64,000 bases of DNA from NCBI GenBank assembly GCA_002389765.1, contig DGQM01000023.1, forward strand, positions 173,904-237,903, written 5' to 3'. The stretch comes from Bacteroidetes bacterium UBA4414 (GTDB lineage Bacteria > Bacteroidota > Bacteroidia > Chitinophagales > Chitinophagaceae). Each line of letters starts with the position of its first letter. The stretch's first letter is position 1. This document shows, one piece after another, positions 43,899 through 51,716 of this stretch. The translations under genes were made by a program, and so were the position numbers. The notes beneath the pieces are model-generated. The model was not told the DNA's origin. It saw nothing but the letters and a program-made list of their open reading frames with translations, and ran no database searches.

Positions 43899-44693
43899 AT
43901 GAAAAAGCTTACACTTCTCGCTTCTGCTGCAATGATAGTTCTGACAACATCTTGCGACAAGAAAACAACAACTACAACCCCAACTACAACTACGCCAACT
44001 ACAACTACTTCGCCTACTCCGCCATCGCCAACACCAACTGCCAGCGATTTGTATGGTGGTTTGGTAAGCATCAAAATGGAATATAATTCTCAACCCGCAG
44101 GTTCACCAATTCCAATAACACTGAATACTGAGTTAGCAAGTGCATTCTTCAACATCACACCGGGTGGTACTACATTTGCAGATGCAGGTGCAGTATCTGT
44201 AAACACTTACAATCTGGACAAAGCAACTAACAACTCATACACTAAAATGGCAACTGTTGGTCAAACACCATCTAGCCTTGACTTTGGTGATGGTACTTCT
44301 GCAAAATCTGCATGGACAGTTGGCGGCAGTGGTAGCGTAGCAGGTTTCTCATACAGTCACAACATTGCATTCCCTGATTATTCAGGTACTTTGCCATCAA
44401 GCATTACAAAATCAAGCGGTGCCTCTTTCACATTCAATAGCAGCAGCCTTTCAGGTGCAGATTCTGTAATCGTATTCATCGCTTCAGGTAGTACATCATT
44501 CTCTAAAACATACGCTGCAAACGCCGGTACAGTTACCATCAGTGCATCAGATCTGGCTTCGCTTACAGCAGTATCAGACAACACTGCACTGCTTGAGGTA
44601 TGTCCTTACAAATACAACTTCGTAACATTGAACAGCAAGAAATACGTGTTTATTAAAGAACAAGCTGTTGTTAAAAATATCAACATCAACTAA
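43899..44693 (+). CDS. Lipoprotein with Thr/Pro-rich linker, unknown function
   Basis: A 264-residue lipoprotein. Signal MKKLTLLASAAMIVLTTSC with lipobox LTTSC (Cys19). A low-complexity linker of Thr and Pro (about residues 22-47, TTTTP repeats) follows, coded by repeated ACN codons, then a Ser/Gly/Thr-rich beta domain (about 50-264; SAWTVGGSGSVAGFSYSHNIAFPDYSGTLPSSITKSSGASFTFNSSS) that looks like an extracellular jelly-roll or Ig-like fold. Such spacer-plus-domain lipoproteins are often exposed at the cell surface. The ATG at 43899 is chosen because it begins the signal peptide. Family not recognised. Confidence 0.85.
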   Translation: MKKLTLLASAAMIVLTTSCDKKTTTTTPTTTTPTTTTSPTPPSPTPTASDLYGGLVSIKMEYNSQPAGSPIPITLNTELASAFFNITPGGTTFADAGAVSVNTYNLDKATNNSYTKMATVGQTPSSLDFGDGTSAKSAWTVGGSGSVAGFSYSHNIAFPDYSGTLPSSITKSSGASFTFNSSSLSGADSVIVFIASGSTSFSKTYAANAGTVTISASDLASLTAVSDNTALLEVCPYKYNFVTLNSKKYVFIKEQAVVKNININ

Positions 44694-44721
44694 TTACACC
44701 CCGATTGCTTAAACAAAAGCA

Positions 44722-44774
44722 CCTAAGGATAAAATCCTCTTTTCTGATAGCTTTAGAGGGTGGATTTATCCTAA
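44722..44774. repeat. Imperfect inverted repeat 3' of the lipoprotein gene
   Basis: CTAAGGATAAAATCC at its left and GGATTTATCCTAA at its right form a hairpin with a bulge. A third copy of the core, CTAAGGATAAATC, lies before the same gene at 43859-43871. Confidence 0.5.
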
Positions 44775-44779
44775 TCAAA

Positions 44780-44807
44780 AAAGAGCGAGGTTTAAACCTC
44801 GCTCTTT
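44780..44807. terminator. Bidirectional hairpin terminator
   Basis: A 28-bp perfect palindrome centred on TTTAAA with a GC-rich middle stem, between the converging lipoprotein (plus) and RNase G (minus) genes. Confidence 0.88.
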
Positions 44808-44811
44808 GCTT

Positions 44812-46371
44812 TTATAACTTAATTAAGTCTTCTGTTTTAGTATCGTAGAATTGGTATTGGGTAATACCTGCATTATTGTCTTCTACTATGTGCAGTTTTG
44901 TTTTATATGCACTTGCCCATTTCTTCAGTATCGATTTTTTGAAGATGTTGCCTTTTGTAAGATACCCTGCCAATATTGGATGCAGATGCAGCGACAAGTC
45001 TCTGTGTCCTTGGTCTACCAGATAGCGGATGTCTTTTTCTATTTCGTCTGCTATCAGTATAGATGGCCCTATTTTACCCGTACCCTTACAAGACGGACAT
45101 AGTTCTGTAGTAGATATATTCAATTCCGGACGCAAACGCTGACGTGTTATTTGCATCAAGCCAAATTTAGAGATAGGCAATATAGTATGCCTTGCCCTGT
45201 CATTAGCCATAAACTTCTCCATAGCATCCAACAGCTGCTTTTTGTTTTCAGGCAGCTTCATGTCTATGAAGTCTATGATGATTATACCGCCCAAATCGCG
45301 CAGACGCATTTGGCGTGCTATTTCTTCCGCAGCTTCCAGATTGGTAGCCAACGCGTTTTGTTCCTGTCCGGAATCATTGCTGCGGGTACCACTGTTTACA
45401 TCTATTACGTGCAGCGCTTCTGTATGCTCTATGATAAGGTAAGCACCACTAGATAAGTTTACCGTTTTGCCGAAAGATGCTTTTACCTGTTTGGTAATAC
45501 CATACTGATCAAATACAGCTATACCTGCACTATGATAGGTAACAATCTCTTCTTTTTCAGGAGCTATGCGTGCTATATATTCTTTCGTTTCAGAATGCAG
45601 CTTCTTGTCGTTCACCACAATCTTCTGGAAACTCTCACTCAATAAATCGCGCAGTATAGATGTTGTCTTATCCTGCTCGCTCATGATGATTTGCGGAGCT
45701 TTTGCACCCTTCAGGCTGTGCTGCATATTCTTCCACATCTCTTCCAGCGCCAACAGGTCTGCATGCAGCTCTGCCGTATTCTTACCTTCAGCTGCAGTAC
45801 GCACTATCACACCAAAGTTTTTCGGTTTGATGGCTTCTACAATCTTTTGCAGTCTTTTGCGTTCTTCAGCAGAATGTATTTTGCGTGAAATAGCAATGAC
45901 ATCATTAAATGGAGTCATTACCACAAAGCGACCCGGAAGTGATATTTCGCAACTAAGGCGTGGTCCTTTCTGAGAAATGGGTTCTTTTAATATCTGAACC
46001 AGTATTTCTGGTTTAGGATTGGCTACGTCTGTTATCTTACCGGTTTTTACAATCTCAGATTCGTTTTTAAACTTGCCGAAATCTTCTCCCCAAGATGGGT
46101 TACCGTCTATAGACTCTTTAGTAAACTTTACCAGCGAACGGAAGTATGGGCTAAGGTCTGTATAGTGTAAGAATGCGTCTTTTTCGTAGCCAACGTCTAC
46201 AAATGCCGCGTTAAGTCCGGGCATCAGTTTTTTAACCTTGCCGAGGTATAAATCTCCAACAGCAAAGTTGTCCTGGCCAACCTGATAATGCAGTTCAACC
46301 AGTTTTTTATCTTCAAGCAAGGCAATTTCTACACCCTCGCCCGAAGCGTTGATAATAAGTTCTTTGTTCAT
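44812..46371 (-). CDS. rng: Ribonuclease G/E family endoribonuclease
   Basis: A 519-residue RNase G, which cleaves AU-rich single-stranded RNA near 5'-monophosphate ends (rRNA maturation and mRNA decay). It starts MNKELIINASGEGVEIALLE, has the S1 domain (about 35-125; GDLYLGKVKKLMPGLNAAFVDVGYEKDAFLHYTDL), the catalytic DNase I-like domain with metal-binding Asp in LHVIDVNSG (about 323) and IIIDFIDM (about 366), and the zinc-link CPSCKGTG (about 425). It lacks a long C-terminal scaffold, as in RNase G. It is the last gene of the minus-strand HU / TPR / 29-residue-protein cluster but is separated from them by a 198-bp structured leader; a possible own promoter (TACTTTTC, 46416-46423) lies within it. 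Confidence 0.95.
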   Translation of the reverse strand: MNKELIINASGEGVEIALLEDKKLVELHYQVGQDNFAVGDLYLGKVKKLMPGLNAAFVDVGYEKDAFLHYTDLSPYFRSLVKFTKESIDGNPSWGEDFGKFKNESEIVKTGKITDVANPKPEILVQILKEPISQKGPRLSCEISLPGRFVVMTPFNDVIAISRKIHSAEERKRLQKIVEAIKPKNFGVIVRTAAEGKNTAELHADLLALEEMWKNMQHSLKGAKAPQIIMSEQDKTTSILRDLLSESFQKIVVNDKKLHSETKEYIARIAPEKEEIVTYHSAGIAVFDQYGITKQVKASFGKTVNLSSGAYLIIEHTEALHVIDVNSGTRSNDSGQEQNALATNLEAAEEIARQMRLRDLGGIIIIDFIDMKLPENKKQLLDAMEKFMANDRARHTILPISKFGLMQITRQRLRPELNISTTELCPSCKGTGKIGPSILIADEIEKDIRYLVDQGHRDLSLHLHPILAGYLTKGNIFKKSILKKWASAYKTKLHIVEDNNAGITQYQFYDTKTEDLIKL

Positions 46372-46372
46372 T

Positions 46373-46404
46373 CACCGTGTTTTTCCAATAACACTTGGCC
46401 GGTG
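46373..46404 (-). ncRNA. Stem-loop immediately before the RNase G start codon
   Basis: CACC/GGTG outer and GTGTT/AACAC inner pairings with an internal loop, ending one base before the rng ATG (46371). It could occlude the translation start. Confidence 0.45.
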
Positions 46405-46454
46405 CGTACAATCCTGAAAAGTATAATGCAGAAAACAGATTGCAATAGTAAATA

Positions 46455-46508
46455 CCTACATCTCTTTCCATGCAACTTATATATACGAAGCATAGAAAAA
46501 GATGTAGG
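46455..46508 (-). ncRNA. Structured RNA element in the leader of the RNase G gene
   Basis: On the minus strand, 46508-46490 pairs with 46473-46455 over 19 bp without a gap, closed by a 16-nt AU-rich loop. Two of the pairs are G-U wobbles (46499 with 46464, 46494 with 46469) that would be C/A mismatches on the plus strand, so the element is strand-specific RNA structure. It differs from the terminators here (short triloop, flanking T run): no T run follows. It lies between the 29-residue ribosomal-type gene and rng. By analogy with the E. coli rne leader, which RNase E uses for autoregulation, it may be a processing or feedback site. Confidence 0.6.
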
Positions 46509-46569
46509 AATGAAGAATTACTACAAAATGTATTAGGATAAAGGGAAGCAGGAGGCGCCCGGCTTTACC

Positions 46570-46659
46570 TTATTTCTTCTTATGACGGTTTTTTCTCAAA
46601 CGCTTTTTACGTTTGTGAGTAGCAATTTTATGTCTTTTTCTTTTCTTACCACAAGGCAT
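46570..46659 (-). CDS. 29-residue basic ribosomal-type protein (AURKAIP1/COX24, mS38-like)
   Basis: ATG 46659 to TAA 46570. The protein MPCGKKRKRHKIATHKRKKR plus LRKNRHKKK is extremely basic and matches the very short AURKAIP1/COX24-domain proteins found in Bacteroidota, which are homologues of mitochondrial ribosomal protein mS38 and of the actinobacterial bS22-type protein. It should bind rRNA in the small subunit near the decoding region. It lies 19 bp after the TPR protein gene and upstream of rng on the same strand, so ribosome assembly and RNA processing appear linked. Too short for most gene finders. Confidence 0.82.
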   Translation of the reverse strand: MPCGKKRKRHKIATHKRKKRLRKNRHKKK

Positions 46660-46678
46660 AACACGAATAATTTTATAG

Positions 46679-47539
46679 TTACTTAAATGAATTTATATAA
46701 TTGTCAATCTCTTTTTCGAACTCAGGATTGTTGACAATCTTCTTGCATTTTTCAAACAATTCGATTGCTTTCTGTTTTTCCCCTTTGCCCTTATAAGCTT
46801 CTGCCAAAAAATACATTGCTTCTGTATTATTAGCTTCCTGCTTCAAGACTGTTTCAAAACGACCAACTGCTTTGTCAAACTGTCCCGACTGTATGGCCAG
46901 CCTTCCTAACATCAGGTTGGCAGGTATATCGTCCGGTCTTTCGCGGGTAATGCCGAGCAACAATTGTACACCCTGCATCGTTTCTCCAGCACCTTCTATC
47001 AAAGCAGCCGCTAGGGCCATCTTTACCGTATCATTTTTAGGATTCAAATCCAGAGAGCGCTGAAAACATGCAATTGATTGCTGCGCTTCCCACACTGTAA
47101 CGGCCGGTGAGCCGCCCCTCTGCATGAGGTCCAAAAATAATTGGCCTGCAAAGTTGAGGTTTTTTTCTGAATTCTCCAACTTTGCTGATTTTGCATAATA
47201 ATAAGCTGCTACAGGAAACTGTTTATGCTCCTGCCATACTTTGCCCAGCTTCCAGTATATGGGAGCCATTGCTGCAGAATCTTTGAGTGTGCTGATTTCT
47301 TTTTCTACTGCTGCCACCTCTCCCGTCGCATGCTCAGGCAATGCTTTTCGGGCAGCTGTTTCTATAGAATCAAAAGAAGCAGGCTGCATAGATGTGTGTG
47401 TAGACGACATCCCTGCAGCCATGCCTTGCGGCGCTCCACCTTCTGCTTTTTTAGCAGGTGGGGTGGTATTTGCACCAAAGTATAATAATGCAACGAGGCC
47501 CAAAGCCCCGATGATGGAGATATAATGTACCGGTTTCAA
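46679..47539 (-). CDS. Membrane-anchored TPR protein
   Basis: A 286-residue protein with one N-terminal membrane segment (YISIIGALGLVALLYFG, residues 5-21), a Pro/Ala/Gly/Met-rich linker to about 55, and then TPR-type helical repeats (about 90-280; YWKLGKVWQEHKQFPVAAYYYAKSA, AALIEGAGETMQGVQLL, LMLGRLAIQSGQFDKAVGRF, AMYFLAEAYKGKGEKQKAIELFEKCKK). The start is TTG at 47539: no in-frame ATG or GTG lies between it and the promoter element at 47556-47563. It is located between the HU and rng genes, an arrangement seen often in Bacteroidota. Function unknown; probably a periplasmic or cytoplasmic scaffold. Confidence 0.85.
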   Translation of the reverse strand: MKPVHYISIIGALGLVALLYFGANTTPPAKKAEGGAPQGMAAGMSSTHTSMQPASFDSIETAARKALPEHATGEVAAVEKEISTLKDSAAMAPIYWKLGKVWQEHKQFPVAAYYYAKSAKLENSEKNLNFAGQLFLDLMQRGGSPAVTVWEAQQSIACFQRSLDLNPKNDTVKMALAAALIEGAGETMQGVQLLLGITRERPDDIPANLMLGRLAIQSGQFDKAVGRFETVLKQEANNTEAMYFLAEAYKGKGEKQKAIELFEKCKKIVNNPEFEKEIDNYINSFK

Positions 47540-47555
47540 AGCATCAATTTCTGCG

Positions 47556-47563
47556 CAAAGGTA
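47556..47563 (-). promoter_or_regulatory. Predicted -7 element (TACCTTTG) of the TPR gene
   Basis: Perfect TAnnTTTG match, 16 nt before the TTG start at 47539, so the TPR/29-residue-protein/rng part can be transcribed separately from the HU gene. Confidence 0.55.
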
Positions 47564-47594
47564 CAGTAATTATGCCTTGCGCACGCATTCATCA

Positions 47595-47921
47595 CTAATC
47601 CCTGTCTTCCATATCTACAGCAGAGTGCTCTCTGAGCTCGTGCTTAGATTCTTTTACTGCCTGTACAAACTCTTTTGCCGGTTTGAATGCAGGGATAAAG
47701 TGTTCAGGAATCTCAACAGCTACATTTTTCTTGATGTTCCTGCCAATTTTAGCTGCACGCTTTTTCAGTATAAAGCTACCAAAGCCACGTACATAAACAG
47801 GTTCACCTTCTACCATCGATGCTTTCACTTCTTTAAAAAACGCTTCAAGGGTTACCAGAATATCAACCTTAGGGATACCTGTTTTTTCAGCAATGTTGGT
47901 GACTACATCAGCCTTTCTCAT
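47595..47921 (-). CDS. HU/IHF-family DNA-binding protein
   Basis: A 108-residue histone-like protein of HU/IHF type. The helical body starts KADVVTNIAEKTGIPKVDILVTLEAFFKEVKASM; the beta-arm core contains VYVRGFGSFILKKRAAKIGRNIKK and the family-ending IPAFKPAKEFVQAVK. About 15 extra acidic C-terminal residues (HELREHSAVDMEDRD) exceed the usual 90-residue HU. It bends DNA and helps nucleoid organisation. It is the first gene of the minus-strand cluster leading to rng; a 411-bp intergenic region lies upstream. Confidence 0.95.
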   Translation of the reverse strand: MRKADVVTNIAEKTGIPKVDILVTLEAFFKEVKASMVEGEPVYVRGFGSFILKKRAAKIGRNIKKNVAVEIPEHFIPAFKPAKEFVQAVKESKHELREHSAVDMEDRD

Positions 47922-48332
47922 ACGGTTTACAATTTTAATTGTTAATTAATACGATATAGTGAAAGTTTCGAGCTTGCATAACTCATTTTAAATCAACGAC
48001 ATGCAAATTCCCCAATTTTAAGACAATTTTCAAGCCATTGTTTCCATTTTCGGGAATATTTACACTTCTTAAACACTTAGCAATCAGGCTGCTACAAGGG
48101 TTTTTCGCTGAAAACCGCCACTGTGGCGACATTCGTCCTCAAGCTGTTAATAATATATATCTGAAAAACTTTTGCTCACTTAAAGCATTGATTATCTAAA
48201 AGTTAGAAATTAAATAAATTATGTGGATGTGTCGTAGATTATTTTCTACACTTCGGGGAATGATATACCATATAAACAAGCTCATTTTATACCAAGCTAA
48301 GCCCCTAAATTTGCAAGCAAATCTTTTCAAGG
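47922..48332. other. 411-bp intergenic region between divergent HU and ctaA genes
   Basis: AT-rich, no convincing small gene and no tRNA on either strand. It holds a 13-bp perfect palindrome (CGCCAC T GTGGCG, 48116-48128), a small hairpin GTAGA/TCTAC near 48230, and the ctaA promoter element at 48306-48313. Confidence 0.6.
48306..48313 (+). promoter_or_regulatory. Predicted -7 element (TAAATTTG) of ctaA
   Basis: Perfect TAnnTTTG match, 19 nt before the GTG start at 48333. Confidence 0.55.
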
Positions 48333-49385
48333 GTGTACGACAATAAAAAGAGACGGGCAGTAGCATATTGGTTGTTGACGGGTGTTTTTATGATTATCAT
48401 ACAAGTACTCCTCGGTGGTGTTACCCGCCTCACCGGTTCGGGGCTATCCATTACAGAGTGGAAACCTATTATGGGTGCTATGCCGCCTATGGGAGATGCT
48501 GCATGGAACGAAGCCTTTGAAAAATATCAGCAGATAGCACAGTTCAAATATGTAAATAATCACTTCACGGTTGATGATTTTAAATTCATTTTCTTCTGGG
48601 AATGGTTTCACCGTTTGTGGGCAAGGTTGCTGGGTGTAGTTTTTGCGGTTGGTTTTATCTACTTCATCGTTAAGCAGTACTTCGATAAGCAGATGATTGT
48701 TCCTTTCATCATCCTCTTTATACTCGGTGGTGTACAGGGATTGATAGGTTGGATAATGGTTGCCAGCGGGTTGAATGATACTAACCTGTACGTAAACCAT
48801 ATAAAACTGGCGCTGCACTTCATGGCTGCATTATTGCTTTTGTGCTACACACTATGGTTTGCCCTGAAATTATTAATACCCGACAGGAAACTTGCATTTA
48901 ATAACAAGCTGAATACTTTTACAATTGTTACCATAGCAGTGCTGTGTATACAATTGGTGTATGGTGCATTCATGGCAGGGCTGAAAGCCGCGATGGCCGC
49001 ACCCACATGGCCTAGCATCAATGGCATGTGGGTACCGGATAGTGTTATGCTGCATAGCTTTGTCAACCACCCTATCAATGTACACTTCATGCACAGGCAG
49101 CTTGCTTATCTGTTGTTTACACTCATCATGTTCTGGTTTGGCAGCGCAAGCAAGTTTGCAAAACAAAACCACGGCAGTCTTATCAGCAGTGCCCGTTGGT
49201 GGCCATTTGTATTGGTATTTGTACAGGTGATATTGGGTATTGTTACAGTAATAAGTGCACCTAAAATAATACCCGGCAAGTTCGGCACATTCGAGATACT
49301 GGCAGAGCTGCATCAACTATTCGCCATGTTCCTGTTGATGGCATTGGTTGTAAACCTCTATGCCGTACGTCGTAAAACATCATAA
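48333..49385 (+). CDS. ctaA: Heme A synthase (CtaA/COX15)
   Basis: A 350-residue inner-membrane enzyme that oxidises the C8 methyl of heme O to make heme A for cytochrome oxidase. It has about eight hydrophobic helices. Signatures: GGVTRLTGSGLSITEWKPIMGAMPP after the first helix, and heme-ligating His residues in WEWFHRLWAR, KLALHFMAAL, VHFMHRQLAYL and AELHQLFAMF. The Cys pair of Gram-positive CtaA is absent, as expected for the COX15-type group. It begins with GTG. No ctaB or oxidase subunit genes are in the window. Indicates aerobic respiration with an aa3-type oxidase. Confidence 0.95.
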   Translation: MYDNKKRRAVAYWLLTGVFMIIIQVLLGGVTRLTGSGLSITEWKPIMGAMPPMGDAAWNEAFEKYQQIAQFKYVNNHFTVDDFKFIFFWEWFHRLWARLLGVVFAVGFIYFIVKQYFDKQMIVPFIILFILGGVQGLIGWIMVASGLNDTNLYVNHIKLALHFMAALLLLCYTLWFALKLLIPDRKLAFNNKLNTFTIVTIAVLCIQLVYGAFMAGLKAAMAAPTWPSINGMWVPDSVMLHSFVNHPINVHFMHRQLAYLLFTLIMFWFGSASKFAKQNHGSLISSARWWPFVLVFVQVILGIVTVISAPKIIPGKFGTFEILAELHQLFAMFLLMALVVNLYAVRRKTS

Positions 49386-49454
49386 CGCAAATTATACATA
49401 GCCGTTACAAAAAGGCAGTAAGTATGTCGTATCTTAATGTAAGAATACGACGCC

Positions 49455-51683
49455 ATGCGCGATGTCCTTAAGAACATATTCCGCTTTCTGCCTGTGCAGC
49501 TATTAATACTGCACTTTCGTAAGTATCAGTTATTACTTGTTTTCTGGATAGTGTTAATAGCAACTATTACAGGGCATTTTGCTGCAGTATTCGGTGCATC
49601 ATCACTGTTTCTGTCACCTGAATATCAGGGTGAAATCAGTTTCTTTAGCATGTTTATACTGGGTGGTGCTATGGCTGTGTTTGTGATGGCATGGCATATC
49701 ACTACATTCATCATTCACAGCACAAGGCTACCATTTTTGGGTGCGGTACGGCATGCATTCCTGAAATATTGTATCAACAACTCTGTACTTCCGCTGGCAT
49801 TTCTGATATTCTATTCAATAACAATTACACACTACCAGTTGCGCGATGAACACACCAAAGCTATACAGGCATTTCTGTTTCAGCTTGGTTTTTACATAGG
49901 CTTCAGTCTTATCATTGTTGTATCATTTGCTTACTTCTTCAGAGTAGACAGAGATTTGCTGAAAGTTGTAGTTACGCGCATTGCCAATCCATCGCGCATC
50001 AAAAGCCTGATACCCTATGATGCACTCGACTATGAAATGGACATAGTACGCACAGATACTTACCTGAGCGGAAGGCTAAGAATAAAACGCTGCGATGAGC
50101 TGGAAACATATTCTCAAAAGCTACTGCAGACTGTTCTACGCAAGCATCACCGCAATGCTGTGACTGCTACCATATTTGCATTGATGCTACTATGGGCATC
50201 AGGCTTTTTTGTAGATCAGCCTGTGTTACGTATACCTGCAGGTGCCAGCTTCCTCATTTTGTTTTCGGTTATCATGGGCATCGTTGGTGCCATGAAGTAT
50301 TTTTTGCGTAGCTGGGAAATGATAGGATGGGTATTCATTTTCGCAACACTATCGCTGATGGTGAAGAATGATGTGATAGATATGCGCAGTATAGCATATG
50401 GACTGAATTATCAGACAGACACTATGTCCAGACCCCGCTATGAACCTGAAAAACTAAATACCATATTCAACAATGCTGTTTGCCTGCGCGATAAACAACT
50501 GGAAGAAAAACGGCTCGACCTCTGGCAACAAAAACGTATGGCAGCAAAAGATACCAATGCACCACTGGTGGTAATATGCGTAAGTGGTGGTGGCAATCGT
50601 TCTGCTTACTGGACATTCCGCACACTGCAATATATTGATAGTGTAAACAAAGGCAGGCTATTTGATGATGCTGTGTTAATAACAGGTGCTTCGGGCGGCA
50701 TGCTTGGGGCAGCGTATTGGCGGGAAATACATAGCAGCTATCGCGAACAAAAAATACCAACACCATATAACGTCCAGTATCAGGAAAATATTGGTAAGGA
50801 TTTACTGAACTCCATCATCTATTCGCTTGCAAGTGTAGACATAGCTTCGCCTTTCAACAAAATAGCTGTAGCCGGATATTCTTATAAAAAAGACCGTGGA
50901 TATGCTATGGAGCAGGAGTTGATACGCAATACAGAAGGAATGCTAGACCATAAGCTAGGCGACTATACAGCAAAAGAAAAGAATTGCGATATGCCTGCCA
51001 TGATTGTTAACAGCACAATCGTAAATGATGGCAAACGCATGATGTTTGCAGCACTACCTGTTAGCTACCTCAGCAAACCACAGTATGATAAGTATAATAA
51101 TGCGGCAGTAGATGCTATTGATTTCGCAGCATTTTTTGAATCTCAAAACCCCTACAACTTACGCATCACAACTGCATTGCGTGCTAACGCTACATTCCCG
51201 TATATACTACCTGTGGTGCGTATGCCATCTGTACCCGAACTAAACCTGATGGATGCAGGACTGCGGGACAATTTTGGCATTGAAGTGGCTATTCGCTACC
51301 TGTATACCATGAAGGACTGGATAGCACGTAACAACAAACAAGTAGTATTGCTGCAGATACGCGATACCCGCGAACATGAACTCTTTCCGCAATCGCCTAT
51401 TAATAATCTGGCAAGTATGATAACCACACCATTATTTGTAATACAAAACAAATGGGAGAGTTTTCAGTCTTACGGACAAAGCTATCTGAAAGACTATGCA
51501 TTGGGATTATTTGATAAGAAACTGGAAATTGTAACTATGGAATACGTGCCGGAACATCCCGAAAAAAGCGCTGCACTCAACTTCCACCTTACTCGCAGAG
51601 AGAAGAAGGATTTACTGAACTCTATCTATAATCCTATCAACCAGGCTGCAGCACTGCAAATGAAATCTCACTTAAGTAATTAA
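49455..51683 (+). CDS. Membrane-anchored patatin-like phospholipase
   Basis: A 742-residue protein with two parts. Residues about 15-330 hold around seven or eight hydrophobic segments (LLLVFWIVLIATITGHFAAVF, FFSMFILGGAMAVFVMAW, FYIGFSLIIVVSFAYFF and others). Residues about 365-700 are a patatin domain: oxyanion loop SGGGNRS near 374, nucleophile GASGG near 411, and the catalytic Asp in MDAGLRDNFG near 599. It would hydrolyse acyl esters of membrane lipids close to the inner face. The fusion to a large polytopic region is uncommon compared with plain patatins. Stands alone; a glycosyltransferase gene follows after 33 bp. Confidence 0.9.
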   Translation: MRDVLKNIFRFLPVQLLILHFRKYQLLLVFWIVLIATITGHFAAVFGASSLFLSPEYQGEISFFSMFILGGAMAVFVMAWHITTFIIHSTRLPFLGAVRHAFLKYCINNSVLPLAFLIFYSITITHYQLRDEHTKAIQAFLFQLGFYIGFSLIIVVSFAYFFRVDRDLLKVVVTRIANPSRIKSLIPYDALDYEMDIVRTDTYLSGRLRIKRCDELETYSQKLLQTVLRKHHRNAVTATIFALMLLWASGFFVDQPVLRIPAGASFLILFSVIMGIVGAMKYFLRSWEMIGWVFIFATLSLMVKNDVIDMRSIAYGLNYQTDTMSRPRYEPEKLNTIFNNAVCLRDKQLEEKRLDLWQQKRMAAKDTNAPLVVICVSGGGNRSAYWTFRTLQYIDSVNKGRLFDDAVLITGASGGMLGAAYWREIHSSYREQKIPTPYNVQYQENIGKDLLNSIIYSLASVDIASPFNKIAVAGYSYKKDRGYAMEQELIRNTEGMLDHKLGDYTAKEKNCDMPAMIVNSTIVNDGKRMMFAALPVSYLSKPQYDKYNNAAVDAIDFAAFFESQNPYNLRITTALRANATFPYILPVVRMPSVPELNLMDAGLRDNFGIEVAIRYLYTMKDWIARNNKQVVLLQIRDTREHELFPQSPINNLASMITTPLFVIQNKWESFQSYGQSYLKDYALGLFDKKLEIVTMEYVPEHPEKSAALNFHLTRREKKDLLNSIYNPINQAAALQMKSHLSN

Positions 51684-51716
51684 TCTGCTAACTTCGCGTC
51701 ACAGTTTTCACTACCA

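Noticed and set aside
43960..44040. ACN-rich repeats considered as a tandem repeat locus or CRISPR-like array
   Set aside because: They are simple Thr/Pro codons of a lipoprotein linker, with no spacers and no fixed unit.
44722..44774. Inverted repeat considered as a second terminator of the lipoprotein gene
   Set aside because: Arms contain a bulge and no T run follows; the strong palindrome at 44780-44807 is the terminator.
48116..48128. 13-bp palindrome upstream of ctaA considered as a known operator
   Set aside because: Perfect but short; no match to a known regulator site that I can name and no second copy seen.
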